Translations under genes and position numbers: made by a program | Shown here: positions 42,176 to 54,454 of the stretch, piece after piece | Numbering within the stretch: the stretch's first letter is position 1 | Layout of the letters: each line of letters starts with the position of its first letter | The notes under the pieces: generated by a model | What the model saw: the letters and a program-made list of their open reading frames with translations, nothing else | What the model was told of the DNA's origin: nothing | Databases searched by the model: none | NCBI GenBank assembly: GCA_030686995.1 | Contig: JARVZY010002412.1 | Span: 62,001 to 126,000 of the forward strand | DNA length: 64,000 nt | Direction: 5' to 3' | DNA from: Artemisia argyi | Taxonomy: Eukaryota > Streptophyta > Magnoliopsida > Asterales > Asteraceae

Positions 42176-43406
42176 AGTTGTTTAAATTCTCCTACCATAA
42201 GCATAAAAGTACACACTAATATAAATGAGGCATTGAGGCTATGCTAAAAAAACTGAGTCACAGAATTCAGCAGATAAAATGATTTTCCTTTCATAAACTT
42301 TTCCTTAACTGGAACGTGTATGCAATGGAAGTGATTAAAGTACCGTAGTCATGTGTCGTAAATAAAAGTCCGTCAATCCCGACTGCCAATGACACGGAAC
42401 TTTTAAAAATGGGTTATGTTTTACTAATAATGGGTCAAACGGTTCAAGAGTGTACGAATATATATTGAAGTGGTTATCACTCACACAAAATTCACTCATT
42501 ATTGGATCAATATTCAGCCAAACATATAAATTAGTAGCATTTTTTTTTATCAAATTTCAATGAACGCGAGTGTAAAAATGTGGCATGGTCAAACCAAACC
42601 TGTCTTGCCCGTCCTACTTTTTTATACGTGTTGATACTAAAGGCTTTACAGAATCAGATCATCTTTGCAAGATGATTTGTTACAGATCCCAAATTCAGCA
42701 GGCGTTTGGAACTCCTTATTGAAGTGTTTCTTATGTTTTCCTTAAAACTTAAAAGTTTTTGACTCTGGATACCAGCTTATGCCAAGCTGGTAATAGGCAG
42801 ATAAACACTTCAACAATAAGCAATCCCAAACAGCACATAATTTTATTCTTTCTTTTATCAAAGCTTCTCTTCATATACCGTAACTATTAAATAGCCCATT
42901 AAAATGAAAAACATGAAATTCTTACCTCCATTCTTTTCGCTTCCAACTTGGGTTTTTTCTACTCTCATCGTTCTCCAAAGGTTGGATCTTCGCCTCCTCC
43001 TTGCATGTCATCTAGCGCAAATTGCTACTAACCATTTTCTTTCATTCCAAGCAATCCGCATAACCTCATATCCTTCAAAATACCAAAAAAACCAGAATTT
43101 ATTAATCCCAATGAAACCCAAAATTGCTTTTCTTTCAGCTTATTTAGTGGCATATGAGCTTATTTTAGTCCCCTTATATTTAAACCAAAAGCCCATAACC
43201 CTGATAAATAAGTTAATGCAAACACCCCCAATAATTAAATAATCACATACGATATCCCAATCCCAAACACTCCTAATTTCATAAGAACCCTAAAATTTAA
43301 ATGAAACCCTAATTCTTATGAACCATTTCAGAAGATCGATAAATTAACATGAAACCCTTATTTTTATGAACCACATATAACAAATAGAACAAAAAACCCA
43401 AATTTA

Positions 43407-43452
<46 letters not shown>

Positions 43453-43656
43453 CTAACTGTACCTTGTTTATGGATCTGTGGATCTGATTCGTTTTCCTTT
43501 CTTGATTAATTTTGTTTGAGGATATGTGAATCTTGTGTTGGATCATTAATATTTTTGAGAATGAACCGATAATTTTTTTGTGTGTGTATGTGTGTGTTTG
43601 TGTTTTGTGATCGCATTTTTGTGGCTGTCTTATCTGATTTGTGTTTGTGTCGATGT

Positions 43657-43690
<34 letters not shown>

Positions 43691-43738
43691 CGTGTTCTGT
43701 TCCTAAGAAGCCCGGTAAATGTAATATAGTATAATTGA

Positions 43739-44269
43739 GGCAATTTCATATTTTCCAAAAAAAAACATGAAATTCTCCCTTTAATGTTAGTATGTTGCTA
43801 GTGTTTTATCTATTTATTCTTTCAACAACAAGAAAAAGTTCCTATGCTAAATAAAATTAAACCAATGTATGTTTTAAAATATTCAAATACACCATCTAGT
43901 ATTCTAGTCACACGATTTAAACAAAATAGTTTTGAAATACTTTGAAACAGATTTTCTAATAAAGACTCCACAAAAAACGTAAATCAAAAGTATCTTGGGC
44001 TTTATGGCAAACATTTAATACCCCAGTACATGAAACACAAAATCACAGGAAAAGAAGTAAAGAACCAATAAAACAAAATGAAGCACTCCCCCAGTTGTGT
44101 ACTACAACAACTAACAACATCACACATCCTGAGGTGTACTCTAATATTTTGAACCACTTTCCTATGAAACTTACCGTGGGCCCACACAAAAACCCTCAAT
44201 AAAACCCTCCTCACACTTCTCTTCATTCGCTCACACACAAGCACCAAAAAACACACAACACAAAACATC
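43739..44269. other. Upstream region of the RING-H2 gene
   Basis: No ORF is supported. It includes the TCP-type site at 44176-44185 and a pyrimidine/CA-rich leader just before the ATG. No clear TATA box is visible; AATAAAA at about 44199 is the nearest AT-rich patch. Confidence 0.4.
44176..44185. promoter_or_regulatory. TCP-type promoter site GTGGGCCCAC
   Basis: This perfect palindrome 85 bp upstream of the RING-H2 ATG contains GTGGGCCC on both strands, the consensus bound by TCP transcription factors (site II-like). Confidence 0.5.
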
Positions 44270-44662
44270 ATGCAACTATCAGTTTTCCTAGCCTTATTTC
44301 TCCCATGTGCTGGCATGAGTCTCGTTTTTATTGTCTACATTTGTTTGCTATGTTACGCGGCTCGTTATCACCAGCAACAACCGAATACAATAACAAAGCC
44401 TGTTACCGAAAATGGCTTATCAAAAGGCGAGCTAGAAAAGTTACCTATTACTAAAGGGAAAGATTTGGTGTTAGGGAATGAATGTGCTGTGTGTTTGGAC
44501 GATGTGGAGCCTGAACAAGAAGCTAGGATGTTTCCTGGTTGTAACCATGGGTTTCATTTGCAATGCGCGGATACTTGGCTTGCTAAGAACCCTGTTTGTC
44601 CAGTTTGTCGGAACAAACTGGACGCAGAGTCCTTTGTTCCTCCTGAAACAAACCCGTGTTGA
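44270..44662 (+). CDS. ATL-type RING-H2 finger E3 ubiquitin ligase
   Basis: The single-exon gene encodes 130 residues from ATG 44270. Residues 1-33 are hydrophobic (LSVFLALFLPCAG, LVFIVYICLLCYAA) and should form the N-terminal membrane anchor. A GLSKGELEKLP stretch at about 49-59 is the GLD-like motif typical of the ATL family. The RING-H2 finger (about 74-114) reads CAVCLDDVEPEQEARMFPGC, then NHGFHLQCADTWL and CPVCR. All eight zinc ligands (C3H2C3) and the Trp and Pro used for E2 contact are present. ATL proteins are membrane-bound ligases that pass ubiquitin from E2 to targets, often in stress or defence. The protein is at the short end for ATLs. The frame is intact. This is the only convincing host gene in the window, and it lies between transposons. 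Confidence 0.88.
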   Translation: MQLSVFLALFLPCAGMSLVFIVYICLLCYAARYHQQQPNTITKPVTENGLSKGELEKLPITKGKDLVLGNECAVCLDDVEPEQEARMFPGCNHGFHLQCADTWLAKNPVCPVCRNKLDAESFVPPETNPC

Positions 44663-45318
44663 AAAAAGCGACTTGTCGCGCTTTTTAATCTATTCTTGAA
44701 ACTTTCATAGTCATTATTTTAGTTTAAATTTTTTCTAATGTAGCTAGTGATCGATTAGAATTTGTTATATTGAATTGATTATTCTCTATTAAATTTATGT
44801 TTTTAGGTGTTACTTACACTATAATTGTGGTAAAAAGTTGGTTTTTGGGCATGAACATGCTGTGGAATGTAGGCAAGTGCAATTAACGTGCCGATGTTTA
44901 TTTATTATGGTAAAAAACAGTTGTAAAAGTTGGAACATAGCTGTAACTTGGTAAGGAGTGATTGGGGGAGTATTAGGTGGCATTTACTTCAAAAGAGTAT
45001 CTTCGACGCAATTAGTGCATTTAGTTGAAAGAAAACGCTATTTTTTTCTTCTTTTTACAAAATAGTTTGTAATTTGTACAAACCAAAAAAATAAAGCTTA
45101 AGTTTAAATAAAAATTTTCTCGACGTATTCTCTACATAAGACAAACACGCATTTCAAACTTAATAAGCGAAACTACGAAACATATTTTTTTTGTTTTCGT
45201 TATAATTCCTCTTTTTCTTGTTCAAACTAGAAAACAGTGTCATATGAAAATGTTATTTATTTATTTATTTATTTTTTTCCTTTTTCTTGTTCAAAATAGA
45301 AAACAGTGTCATATGAAA

Positions 45319-45368
<50 letters not shown>

Positions 45369-46403
45369 GTGAATTTTTTTTCTTTTACAAACAGAAATAG
45401 AAAATTTAGAAATTATTTCCAATCAAACGCACTCTTAGCTTCCATTAAAATTAAAGTCGTTCGTTTGAATGGCCATGGGCAGCTTATAACCATAATGATT
45501 ACTACCATTCAATTAAAGGCATAGAGAATAGCTTGTCTACTAAGCATTATTCCATTCATTTCAGACTGAAAAATTACACTAGAGAATATCTACAGAATTA
45601 CCTCATATATGGGTGGTCAAAACTTGTTTTTTTTATTAAGAGGTAAAAAAAATTCTTGATTTGTAACTTATTCTTGCATGACATTCATAACCACTAAATC
45701 TTCATTCTATGAAAAACAATAATTCGCATGATACGAACCAAAGAATTGGCGATATTGTCGGGCTCAAATAGTTAAGATTCTAATATAACAAGTTAAGAAA
45801 ATATATCGTTTAAACGGTCATTAATTAATCATAGCTCAAGTTTATGATCAATATTCTAATTATGGTTATATCATTTTCTAGTCAATGAACTTAACAATGG
45901 AATAATTTTACGATGTGAAAAAAAGTTAAAGAATATTTCTTGTGAAAGAGTGGTTGTGGAATTTACGTTGAGCAAACGCGCGGCTAGTTTGAGTATGAAT
46001 GAGCCAATGATATATGTAATAAATAAAGGTTTGGAATTGTTGGAATATAGCTGTTAAAGGCTTTAATGGATGGTGATGGTGGGTCGTGAAAACTATAAAA
46101 AAGGTTACTATTATTAATGTCCTTAACTAAACCAAATGGCCAAAAAGGCAAATATATTTTTCGCCATTATTGTTTGTCAATGAACATGACAATATGTTTC
46201 TAGTGAAGGATTGGTGTATACAATCTTTAATATTTAGTTGATGTATGCAAACTCTTGATATATAAACTTCCCAACGTACATGTGTGATGTCTCCATATAC
46301 AAACCTTCAACAAATTAAACGAATACAATACATGTGGGTTGTCCGGGTATGCTGATTGAGTAATGACATTCAAATAGAGTTATCTTTTGTCAAACTTGTT
46401 ATA
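44663..46403. other. Intergenic DNA downstream of the RING-H2 gene
   Basis: No gene is supported. A duplicated phrase (TTGTTCAAA, then TAGAAAACAGTGTCATATGA) occurs near 45220-45250 and 45288-45320, followed by a 39-base T tract. Confidence 0.5.
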
Positions 46404-46600
46404 CTCCTTCCGTCTCAAAATAATTGTCAGGAGACAAAAATTACAAAGTTTAATAAAAGTAGAGCCACTTTAGTTTTCAACCACCAAAAAAAAATATTCT
46501 TCTACTATATTCTCTAATTTTTACTTAAAAAGAAAAGTGGACAATAATTTTGAGACAACCTAAAATAAAAATATAAACAATATTTTTGAGACGGAGTGAG
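46404..46600. mobile_element. Stowaway-like MITE
   Basis: The ends CTCCTTCCGTCTCAAAATAA and (complement) CTCACTCCGTCTCAAAAATA are inverted repeats flanked by TA on both sides (46402-46403, 46601-46602). These are the terminal sequence and target of the Stowaway/mariner group. It is 197 bp with no coding capacity. Confidence 0.8.
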
Positions 46601-46984
46601 TAATTACTTTTCTCACTCATCGTCCACAATAATATATAATATAATATAATACGAATACAAAGTCACAATAGTCTTTTTCGAATAACAAATTTGAACTAAC
46701 ACTCTAGCAAGAAGAAGCTAAGAGCTTAAGGTGTCACAACGAACTACGTTCGCCACTCCTACGTGGCCCATTCGTCACGGCTCGCCAAACTACCTCTCAT
46801 CGTTTGCACGACAAGCAAAAATCCATTGGAGTGAAGCCAAGAAAGAGGTAAACGGTTATATTTTGTAAAATATAGCATTTTGTTTAACTAAATAGTAAAT
46901 CCCACTTTTTTAACACTATAAATAACAAACCATAATACACCATTTTCCCCGCAATTCTTTACTAAATATACCAATACTCCCTAA

Positions 46985-46986
<2 letters not shown>

Positions 46987-47054
<68 letters not shown>
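46987..47054. repeat. (TA)n microsatellite, 68 bp
   Basis: 34 uninterrupted TA units. Confidence 0.95.
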
Positions 47055-47058
<4 letters not shown>

Positions 47059-47171
47059 TCTCAAAGTCCAAACGTGGGGTTTCTTAAGTCGCTTCTCACC
47101 TTAAACCCACAACAATATGAGAAATCTACAAATCCGTCTACCCCATCGTCACAAAACTCTAACTCTTCCTC

Positions 47172-47592
47172 GCAAGCGTTTCCTCCATATGGCACGCAAA
47201 TGACACCCGAGCAAATTTACCAAAATTAACAATTTGCGTATCAAGGATTCGCGAATTTTCAAGTTTAAATACATCCGGCACCACAAATTTTTAACCCATA
47301 ATCATCACAACCATCACAGTTTCTTCAATCTCAACCACAATAATACTTTGAATCACAACCATCACAATTCAAAGGGCCACAACCTCATGCACCGGCCAAA
47401 TGTAAAGGAAAAATAGTTTCAAAAAAGTCCAAAAAAGTCGTGAATTTGAACGCGGACGACGAGGGTGATGTGGAGGAACTGACGGGTGTGAATACTTGTC
47501 GGACAAAGGATGAATTAAAGTTGCTAGCGGAAACTTGGGTGAAAGTTTCCCAAGACAAAGACATGTATGGGCATCGCCAAACTCTTTTTTGG
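47172..47592 (+). pseudogene. Fragment of a PIF/Harbinger-associated SANT/Myb-like protein
   Basis: A Pro/Gln/Ser-rich segment with stops is followed by a Lys-rich patch, an acidic patch (DDEGDVEE) and ELKLLAETWVKVSQDK. This layout resembles the trihelix-like proteins associated with PIF/Harbinger transposons. The match stops at about 47590, where the sequence changes to the non-LTR-like pseudogene, so that element may have inserted here or a recombination joined them. Confidence 0.35.
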
Positions 47593-48766
47593 CTTGAGGA
47601 CGTGTCAACCTGTGTACACAGAGGAGGCGGCTTTGGTTTTTGACAAAGGGTTACGTGAGGCAATTGAAGAATTAGTGGTTTGTGGAGGTCCTTATTTTGG
47701 AGATTTCCAGTGGAGGCTCGCTTCCTTACCTATTCGGTTTGGTGGTCTGGGCTTGTATTCAGCAGTTGAGGCTTCCTCATATGCTTTTGTGGCCTCTAGG
47801 GCCCAATCTTGGGCACTCCAAGATCACATTTTACGTGACAGTGGCTTGTGTGACATGGACCCTGACTATGCTTGTGCTTTGGCATGTCTCGGTGATACAC
47901 TTCCGAACTTTGACTGCAGTGGTTTCACTGATAAAGACACCGCCCCCATCAAAGCCCAACATACTTTGGTGAGTGCTTTGTTCAGTAAAATTGTGCAAGG
48001 TATGGAAGTTCAATTTGACATGACCGATAGACAGAAAGCTGTTTTTGAATGCCTACGATCGCCACATGCTCAAGACTTTCTTACGGTTGTTCCTATTGAT
48101 GGTCTTGGCCAACACATGTCACCTGTGGAGTATCGTACGGTCCTTAAGTACCGCCTAATGATTCCTCTTTTTCCGGGTAATGAATCATGTCCGGTTTGTC
48201 GCAAAGCATGTTTGGACTCATTTGGTGAGCATGTCGTGCATTGTAGAGAGCTCCCTGGCTTTAAGTACAGACATGATATGGTTCGTGATGTTCTTTCGAT
48301 GTACTTAAGCGTGCTGGGGTCTCCGCAAAGAAAGAAGCACCCGTAAACTTCCTGACTGACCCCCGGGAGGGTAGATCAACACTTAGACCAGCGGATGTTT
48401 TGGTTTTTGGTTGGGCAGGTGGTAAGCATGCTTGTGTGGACCTAACAGGTGTTTCCCCTCTCGTAGGATTGAGGAGTGGAGGTTTTATTGCAAGGGAGGC
48501 TACTCTTAAAGCTGCCTTATGCAAAGTGACCAAGCATGAGAAAGTGTGCATTGACAATCAGCACGAGTTTATACCTTTCGCGTTTGACACTTTTGGTTTT
48601 CTAGCACCTGATGTTGTAGTCTTCCTAAACAGAGTTCAGCGGGTCATGCACTCTAATGTGATGACTCCTAGATCCATAAATGTAGTTTCAGCGAATTAGC
48701 TTTGCAATCCAAAAAGGGTTGGCGGCGCAGCTTGTTGCCCGTTTGCCTTCAATTGCTTTATGTTAA
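47593..48766 (+). pseudogene. C-terminal part of a non-LTR-type retroelement protein (zinc finger plus endonuclease-like)
   Basis: An open frame from about 47593 reads LASLPIRFGGLGLYSA, then a cysteine finger (CPVCRKACLDSFGEHVVHC), then YRHDMVRDVL. After a frame change near 48300-48320 it continues as RPADVLVFGWAGG and CVDLTGVSPL. A second frame change near 48695 leads to a last stretch ending at TAA 48764-48766. A Cys-His finger followed by R-H-(D/N) and a PAD...D-(L)-T pattern resembles the finger plus restriction-like endonuclease end of R2-type elements. The RT domain itself is missing. Proteins of this kind are often annotated as RT-domain proteins in Asteraceae. Confidence 0.5.
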
Positions 48767-49730
48767 TATGATAATTATTTAAATTTCAAATGGCAATATG
48801 TCATTTCTTAGTGGCAAACTGCCTTTTTCCACTTGCAACTTCAGCCTTCCCTTTCCTTTTACTGTCATTCGCTGGCAGGGCTAGTATGCATTTAGCGGAG
48901 AGTTTTTGATGTGGAAGATTGCTTGCGATGGAACATGTTTCAGCTGGAACATTGTTTTCGCTGGAAATTGTTTCAGCTTGAGCATTTTTTACATCAACTT
49001 TTACTGATGGCCACATCTAGGTGAATCTTTCAATCCATTTAATAGTCTTAACATCGAGTTCATCACTTGTATTTTCATCACTTGTATCATAATCATCACT
49101 AGCCTGATGATAAATATTCAATGCTTGTATCAGTAGATTCAACGAATATCTGTTCTTCTGCAAATATACATCGCAAAATTAAATGGATGAGCTAAAAAAT
49201 ACAAAAGTAGATTAATAAAGGTATGAAACAATATATTTAGATTTTCAACGACAGTTAAGTAGACTAACCTTTTTTTGCCATGGTTTTGAAACTCCAATTT
49301 AGTAAATTAGTTAGGTGAGGGAATTTGGGGTCTGGTTCCTGTATTTATTATATAGGGGTATTTTTTCGCAAAAAAGGTCCCTAAATATGTAGTGGGTGTG
49401 CAATTAATGGTAGCAAATCGTGTTATATAGAAAGGAGTAAAATGTCGTTGCAAAAAATGTCCCTCAATAGTATTCGTCTTCGCAGCATTAACCGTGTATC
49501 AGCAACATTAACCGTGTACTAGCAGCATTAACTGTGTGCATTTACATAGTCCAACACCTAAGTATATAACGATTAAACTGTGCAATTTTGGAAATTAAAT
49601 GGTTCATACTGAATGATTAATAAATTCAAATAACATAATAATGTAAAATATCATATTACATCCGGTTAAATGAAATGAAACATTAAGACAAATATAAATT
49701 TTTTTCAATATCTTTGTAAACATCAACAAT
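48767..49730. other. Intergenic DNA
   Basis: No gene is supported. Three imperfect copies of AGCAGCATTAACCGTGTA lie at about 49481-49540. Confidence 0.5.
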
Positions 49731-49943
49731 TTATTGGCGATTTTCTTCTATTTCTTGATTCTGAAGATCAACTTTGTTCTGGTGCGCCAGTATGATCTTT
49801 TGATCTTGTTTATTCCGTTCTTCCAACCTCTTGATTCGGTTGTTGTAAATTTCAACCAATGCCTTTTCACTTCCAAATCTGCCGGACTGGCTTTTCTCCC
49901 AGGTCTCTTGGGTAATGCCGAATATTCTATATTTTTCAGGCAT
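49731..49943 (-). CDS. Small ORF, possible coiled-coil protein
   Basis: The first ATG of this minus-strand frame is at 49941-49943, giving 70 residues (MPEKYRIFGI...). The frame is open further upstream without an ATG. The C-terminal 45 residues are charged and helical (EIYNNRIKRLEERNKQDQK). A TATA-like box, CTATAAATA on the minus strand at 50079-50087, lies 136 bp upstream. It may be a transposon-associated fragment. No family recognised. Confidence 0.25.
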   Translation of the reverse strand: MPEKYRIFGITQETWEKSQSGRFGSEKALVEIYNNRIKRLEERNKQDQKIILAHQNKVDLQNQEIEENRQ

Positions 49944-50098
49944 TGGAGAATGAGAAGTAGGGCTTGAAAGTTTACTTTTGTTTGAAGCAGGAATTGAAGA
50001 AGATGAAGACGTTGAAATTCCAAAGATAAATAAAATATATAATGAAAAGATGATATAAATTGGTTGTAATTCCTTTGTATTTATAGGCACAGAAGAGT

Positions 50099-50205
50099 GC
50101 AACGTTTTCCAATATCTATTTAAGAGTCACAACGTTTTCCAATATCTATTTAAGAATCACAACGTTTACCAATAACTATTTAAGAGTGACAGTTTTCCAA
50201 AGCCT
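50099..50205. repeat. Three tandem units of about 31 bp
   Basis: CACAACGTTTTCCAATATCT followed by ATTTAAGA is repeated three times with small changes, the last copy degenerate. Confidence 0.75.
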
Positions 50206-50450
50206 ATTATAATGAAAAGATGAAAGAAATTGGGGGATTGGTTTTGCTATTTAATAAAAATGGATTTTGTTGCAAAAAAGGTCCCTGAAACGGTCTCAAC
50301 TCAAACCGTAACTTAATGCTGTTTGGGTTTCCACAGCTGTAACCACCAAAACTTCAAATAATCAGTTTTCAAAATTCTAAAACAATTACAAATCAAACCC
50401 TATCTAACTTGTAATCATCAATTAACAAAAACCCACCATCAATCACAACA

Positions 50451-51084
50451 ATGTCGAAGCTATCTTTTGACAAAACTCATAACATGATTGCTTTCCTACA
50501 AAAACCTAAAGAGGCTGAAAGTTTTACTTAGATCATTTATTTCTTAAATGCAAGCACTTTAAGGTATACATTAACAGTAAATCCTACAATATATGTTTCT
50601 CACATGAAACAGTTTTGGTCTACTGCTAAGGTCAAAACTATTAATGGGGAAGAATAAATTCATGCCCTTATAGGTGGCCAGAAGATACGCGTTACTGAAG
50701 CATCTGTTAGGAGAGTTCTTCACCTATCAGATGCTAAAGGAAAAGAGTGCCTTTCCAATTCTATAATTTTTGAAAAACTTAAACAGATGGGATATGAGAG
50801 GAAAAATGATTCTTTTAAATTTTACAAAGGACTCTTCTTCCCACAGTGGAAATTCTTAATCCACAGTATCTTACAATGTTTGAGTCCTAAAACAACTTCA
50901 TGGAATGAGTTTGGCACTAAGATGGCTACTTTTATAATTTGCTTGGTTACCAACAGGAAGTTCAATTTTATAAAAATGTTTTTTGATAGTATGGTTAAGA
51001 ACTTGGGTAAATGAGCAAAGAAATTTTACATGTATCCAAGGTTTATACAACTGCTTATAGATACACAATTTACTGAAAAGAAAA
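50451..51084 (+). pseudogene. Asteraceae-type retrotransposon 3' ORF, first part
   Basis: From ATG 50451 the frame reads MSKLSFDKTHNMIAFL and, later, MGYERKNDSFKFYKGLFFPQ. In-frame stops are TAG 50529-50531, TAA 50655-50657 and TGA 51012-51014. I associate this family with an ORF that accompanies copia-type elements in Tanacetum and relatives, a resemblance from memory only; its function is unknown and I see no enzyme motif. The LARD-like element interrupts it at 51085 and it resumes at 58510. Confidence 0.6.
51080..51084. repeat. Target site duplication GAAAA, left copy
   Basis: Repeated at 58505-58509. Confidence 0.88.
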
Positions 51085-54000
51085 TGTAACACTCCCAAAA
51101 TACCGCAGCGGAAGACTGTGTCATAGGGGTGCTACTTCATAACACAAAGTACAAGTTATAGAAAACGAACTCTAAATGAGACGTTTTGAAAAGTTACCAT
51201 TCGATTAATGAATTCAAAGTTACAAACATGAGATTCCAAAGTATGATACATAAATGTATACAAAATGTTTTGAATGGTAAATGATAAAAGCGTAAGTCTT
51301 CAGAATATGCAGCTTGACTCTAAGTTCCACGCACTAGCTATCGCCTTACTAACCTGAGATAAACATGCTAAAGTGTCAACACAATGGTTGGTGAGTTCAT
51401 AGAGTTTGTCTTAAAACAGTTGAAAAGCCTTAAAATAATATTCGCACAGCAAAGGCATCGTGAATCCACTCAGTTACAAGTCCCGCCATAAGAGACTTGT
51501 AACCTGTGTGTTCACAACCCACTGCTACAATATAGTATGATTAAGACATGAATAAGTTCATCAAAACAATTAAGCAATTAGTCGTGAGTCTACTCTTCAT
51601 CTCCGACGACCTCACATTTATGATGTATCCAACATTCGCAAATGTTAAGATGTATCAATAGCCTCAATGGTCATCCAACAACTTAATTTGGAGCCATCGG
51701 AAATCTCAATGGTCATCCAGCAACTTAATCTGGAGCCACTGGAAGACTCACAATCAAGTATAATGCAATCATGTATATATGACATCAAGTATAATGCGAT
51801 CAAGTATAAGACAATCAAGTATAAAACAATCAAGTATAAAACAATCAACTATAAATGTTTTGAGTATTTGTACAAGTAAGCAAGTAGTTGTGCATGTATC
51901 CCCCCCCCCCCCCCCCCAAAGAGTTAAAACAAGTATGAAAAAGTAGGGGCTATGACTCACCTTAAGCTTATGTAATGAGAAATGAAAGTGGTAGTCGAAT
52001 CGCGAAAGACTCTAAGAGCAGCCTATAATAGAATGTTGCGACTTAGGTTTGGAGTAACGTCTAAGAATACGAAGAATTGCCAATATATGTCTTGCATAAT
52101 GTTCATGATGTAGTACTTAGTATATACTGTAAGTCTTTGAATATAAATGGCTTATGAAACATGCATAGGTTTTATATCTCTTACTACCGTTCAGGCCGAC
52201 ATAATTCAGAAGTCATGGAGTAAACGTTCGAGGAGCCAGGACACTTTAATTCGTAAATCCACAACTCGTCTCGACGACTTACTTAATGAACTCCTCACAT
52301 GAGGCTCCCTACTATTGTAGTATTTGATAACATAAATATATATAAGTTTTGATCTTTAAAAGTTATATGGTCTTTAGCCGTGGCTTTACCGTGACCTTGG
52401 TCATTGTTACCATGGTCTTGAGACTCAACCTTGGCTTTAGCCATGGTTGTGGTCTTGGCTTTAGGTCATTAGACCTCTTGGTCTCATCTAATTATAATCA
52501 TTATATAGTAACTTTGGTCTAAAAATGGGCTATTAAGAATTTGAAGAAAATTATCACTCAGAAAGCGTTTTCAGGGCTCGAGCTTCTTTGTTCCTGAACG
52601 AAAACGTCGTTCCGGACAACTTTCGTGTTTTAACTTTTTGATGAATCGGATCAGAAGAGTGACTTTCAAATTGGCAGAATGCAAAACAGTAGGGTATAGG
52701 CAGTTTCGGCGTTTTGGTGTCGCTAACTTCTTATGGCCGTATCTTTTGACTCGTGTACTCGTTTTGGGTGATTCAAATTGCTATGTTTTCCTTTTGAAGT
52801 CCTCTTTAACAGTAAGTAAATGTCAAATATCATAGTTATACTATTTTGGTCGTCGTTCTCCATAAAAATCACTAGTTTGCTTGTTTACTTGTCATAAGTT
52901 AATATATGTATACAATAACTTGTTTTATCCATTTTTAAACATCATGAACACAATAACAAGAACATATATAGCATGAAAGAAACACAAAGAGCATGAGAAT
53001 GATAATTAAGCAAGGAGTATGTTAGGGTTTGCTTACAACTTTTGGCTTTCTCTTAAGAAAGGAAGTCAAGTATGAACTAGGACACTAAACCTATGCTTGT
53101 AAACCCTTCACCACAACTCTTGTAACCCTTGCTAGCCTTGATATAAACCTTGTGAAAACCATTTAACTTCAGCCCTAGTACCCTTGTGTAGCTCTTAATT
53201 CAACCATGGAATCACCAAACAAATTTAAGAACTAGGTAGAGAATACTAAGACCTTGAACTTTGTAGTGTAACTTGTAGTTTGAAGATCAAAGAATCATGG
53301 TGCTGGGTATTTATGTTGTGGCGTTTTTAGTGATGAAGAAAGGAAGGGATTAGCTTGCTATTTATACTATGAATGAGGAGGTTAGGAAGCTAACTAGGAA
53401 GTTTCCTAAACTTGGTGACCAAGTTGTAATTAAGTAATGATCTAAGGGCTAAATTCATGAGATGAAACCACCTATGGGATGACTCCCCCCTCCCCTAGGT
53501 AGGTTCATATACTTGGGGAACAAGTGTGGACTTTTGATGATATTATCCTAAGTATGTAGCTAGTTTTGACTCCGTAAGTTGCTAACCGTAAGTTGTTAAG
53601 TCACGGAACGTAAAACCGGGTATCCTAAAAATATGAAACTTATAAATATGGTAGAACTTATCAATATACTCCATAATAAAATATAAAATGAGTGGTAGGT
53701 TCTATTGGGTTGCTAAAACCCTGCTAAAACTGGAAACACGGGTCTAAAACGCGTAATTCGTAAAACGTACAAAAGTTGCGTAAAATTTAGAAAAGTAAAA
53801 TGTAACTTTTCTAATAGAATACTAATGACTTAAAATGACTTATAATGTCTAGGCTGGGCTCAGTCTAGTGTCGGTTGGTGTTAAATGTCTTTTAGACCTA
53901 AAACCGCAAGCCTAAAAATCAAGGAATGACTTATAAAATCAAGGAATGATTTTTGGTCAAAGGAGGAGGGAAAAATATGTTGACTTTTTCTAATAAGTTG

Positions 54001-54454
54001 AACACTCAAATTGTCTTAGAAACGCGGTGCAGGTATAGGCTAAGGTTACGGCTGAGTAAAAACGTTTAAAACTGAAAATTCCAGTTTTTCACGGCCGAGG
54101 TTTATTTTGGTCATATTTTTCACAGTCATGATTAATTCTATAATTAATCATGAGAGTACTAAACATTTTTCTGATGCGGGGTCACTTAACGCGGTCGAGT
54201 TTCGTTGTGCGTAGAATTTTTGAATGACGTTTTACCCTAAAACGTGTAATTCTGTGTAATTCCTTAATAACTTTCACGAAAATAATCTGCTGAATGTCAA
54301 ACTTTTAATTTGCCATAGAAATGATTTATCACTCGAGGCCAAGAAACAAAAATCAAATTTCGGGAGAATTTCGGGAAAAATGAATAGTAAAAGTGAATAG
54401 TGAATAGTGAAATTTTCGGGAATAAAAGTTAACCTGAAATTGTGAATTGTTACA
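51085..54454 (-). repeat. 3' LTR (left copy) of the LARD-like element
   Basis: About 3,370 bp. It contains short tandem repeats of AATCAAGTATAAAAC (about 51753-51857), a 42-bp near-duplication at 51665-51750 and a 17-base C run (51900-51916) that is only five bases in the other copy. Confidence 0.93.

Larger units (their letters stand above)
39313..43738 (-). mobile_element. Probable Helitron with captured gene fragments (5' end uncertain)
   Basis: On the minus strand the element would end with a GC hairpin (39326-39341: CCGCG, loop CGTTGC, CGCGG) followed by ...CAAACCTAG at 39313 and then T. This is the CTRR/hairpin terminus of plant Helitrons. To its right, minus-strand exon-like segments from apparently different genes lie in a row (39645-39811, 40411-40498, 40809-40880, 40985-41060, 41899-41981, 42054-42175), each bordered by plausible GT/AG sites. 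The 5' end is a guess: TCAATTATACTATATT on the minus strand from 43738, but the base before it is not A as expected. No Rep/helicase is present, so it would be non-autonomous. Confidence 0.5.

Noticed and set aside
42904..43242. 112-codon plus-strand frame
   Set aside because: No domain, AT-rich, and antisense to the probable Helitron 5' region.
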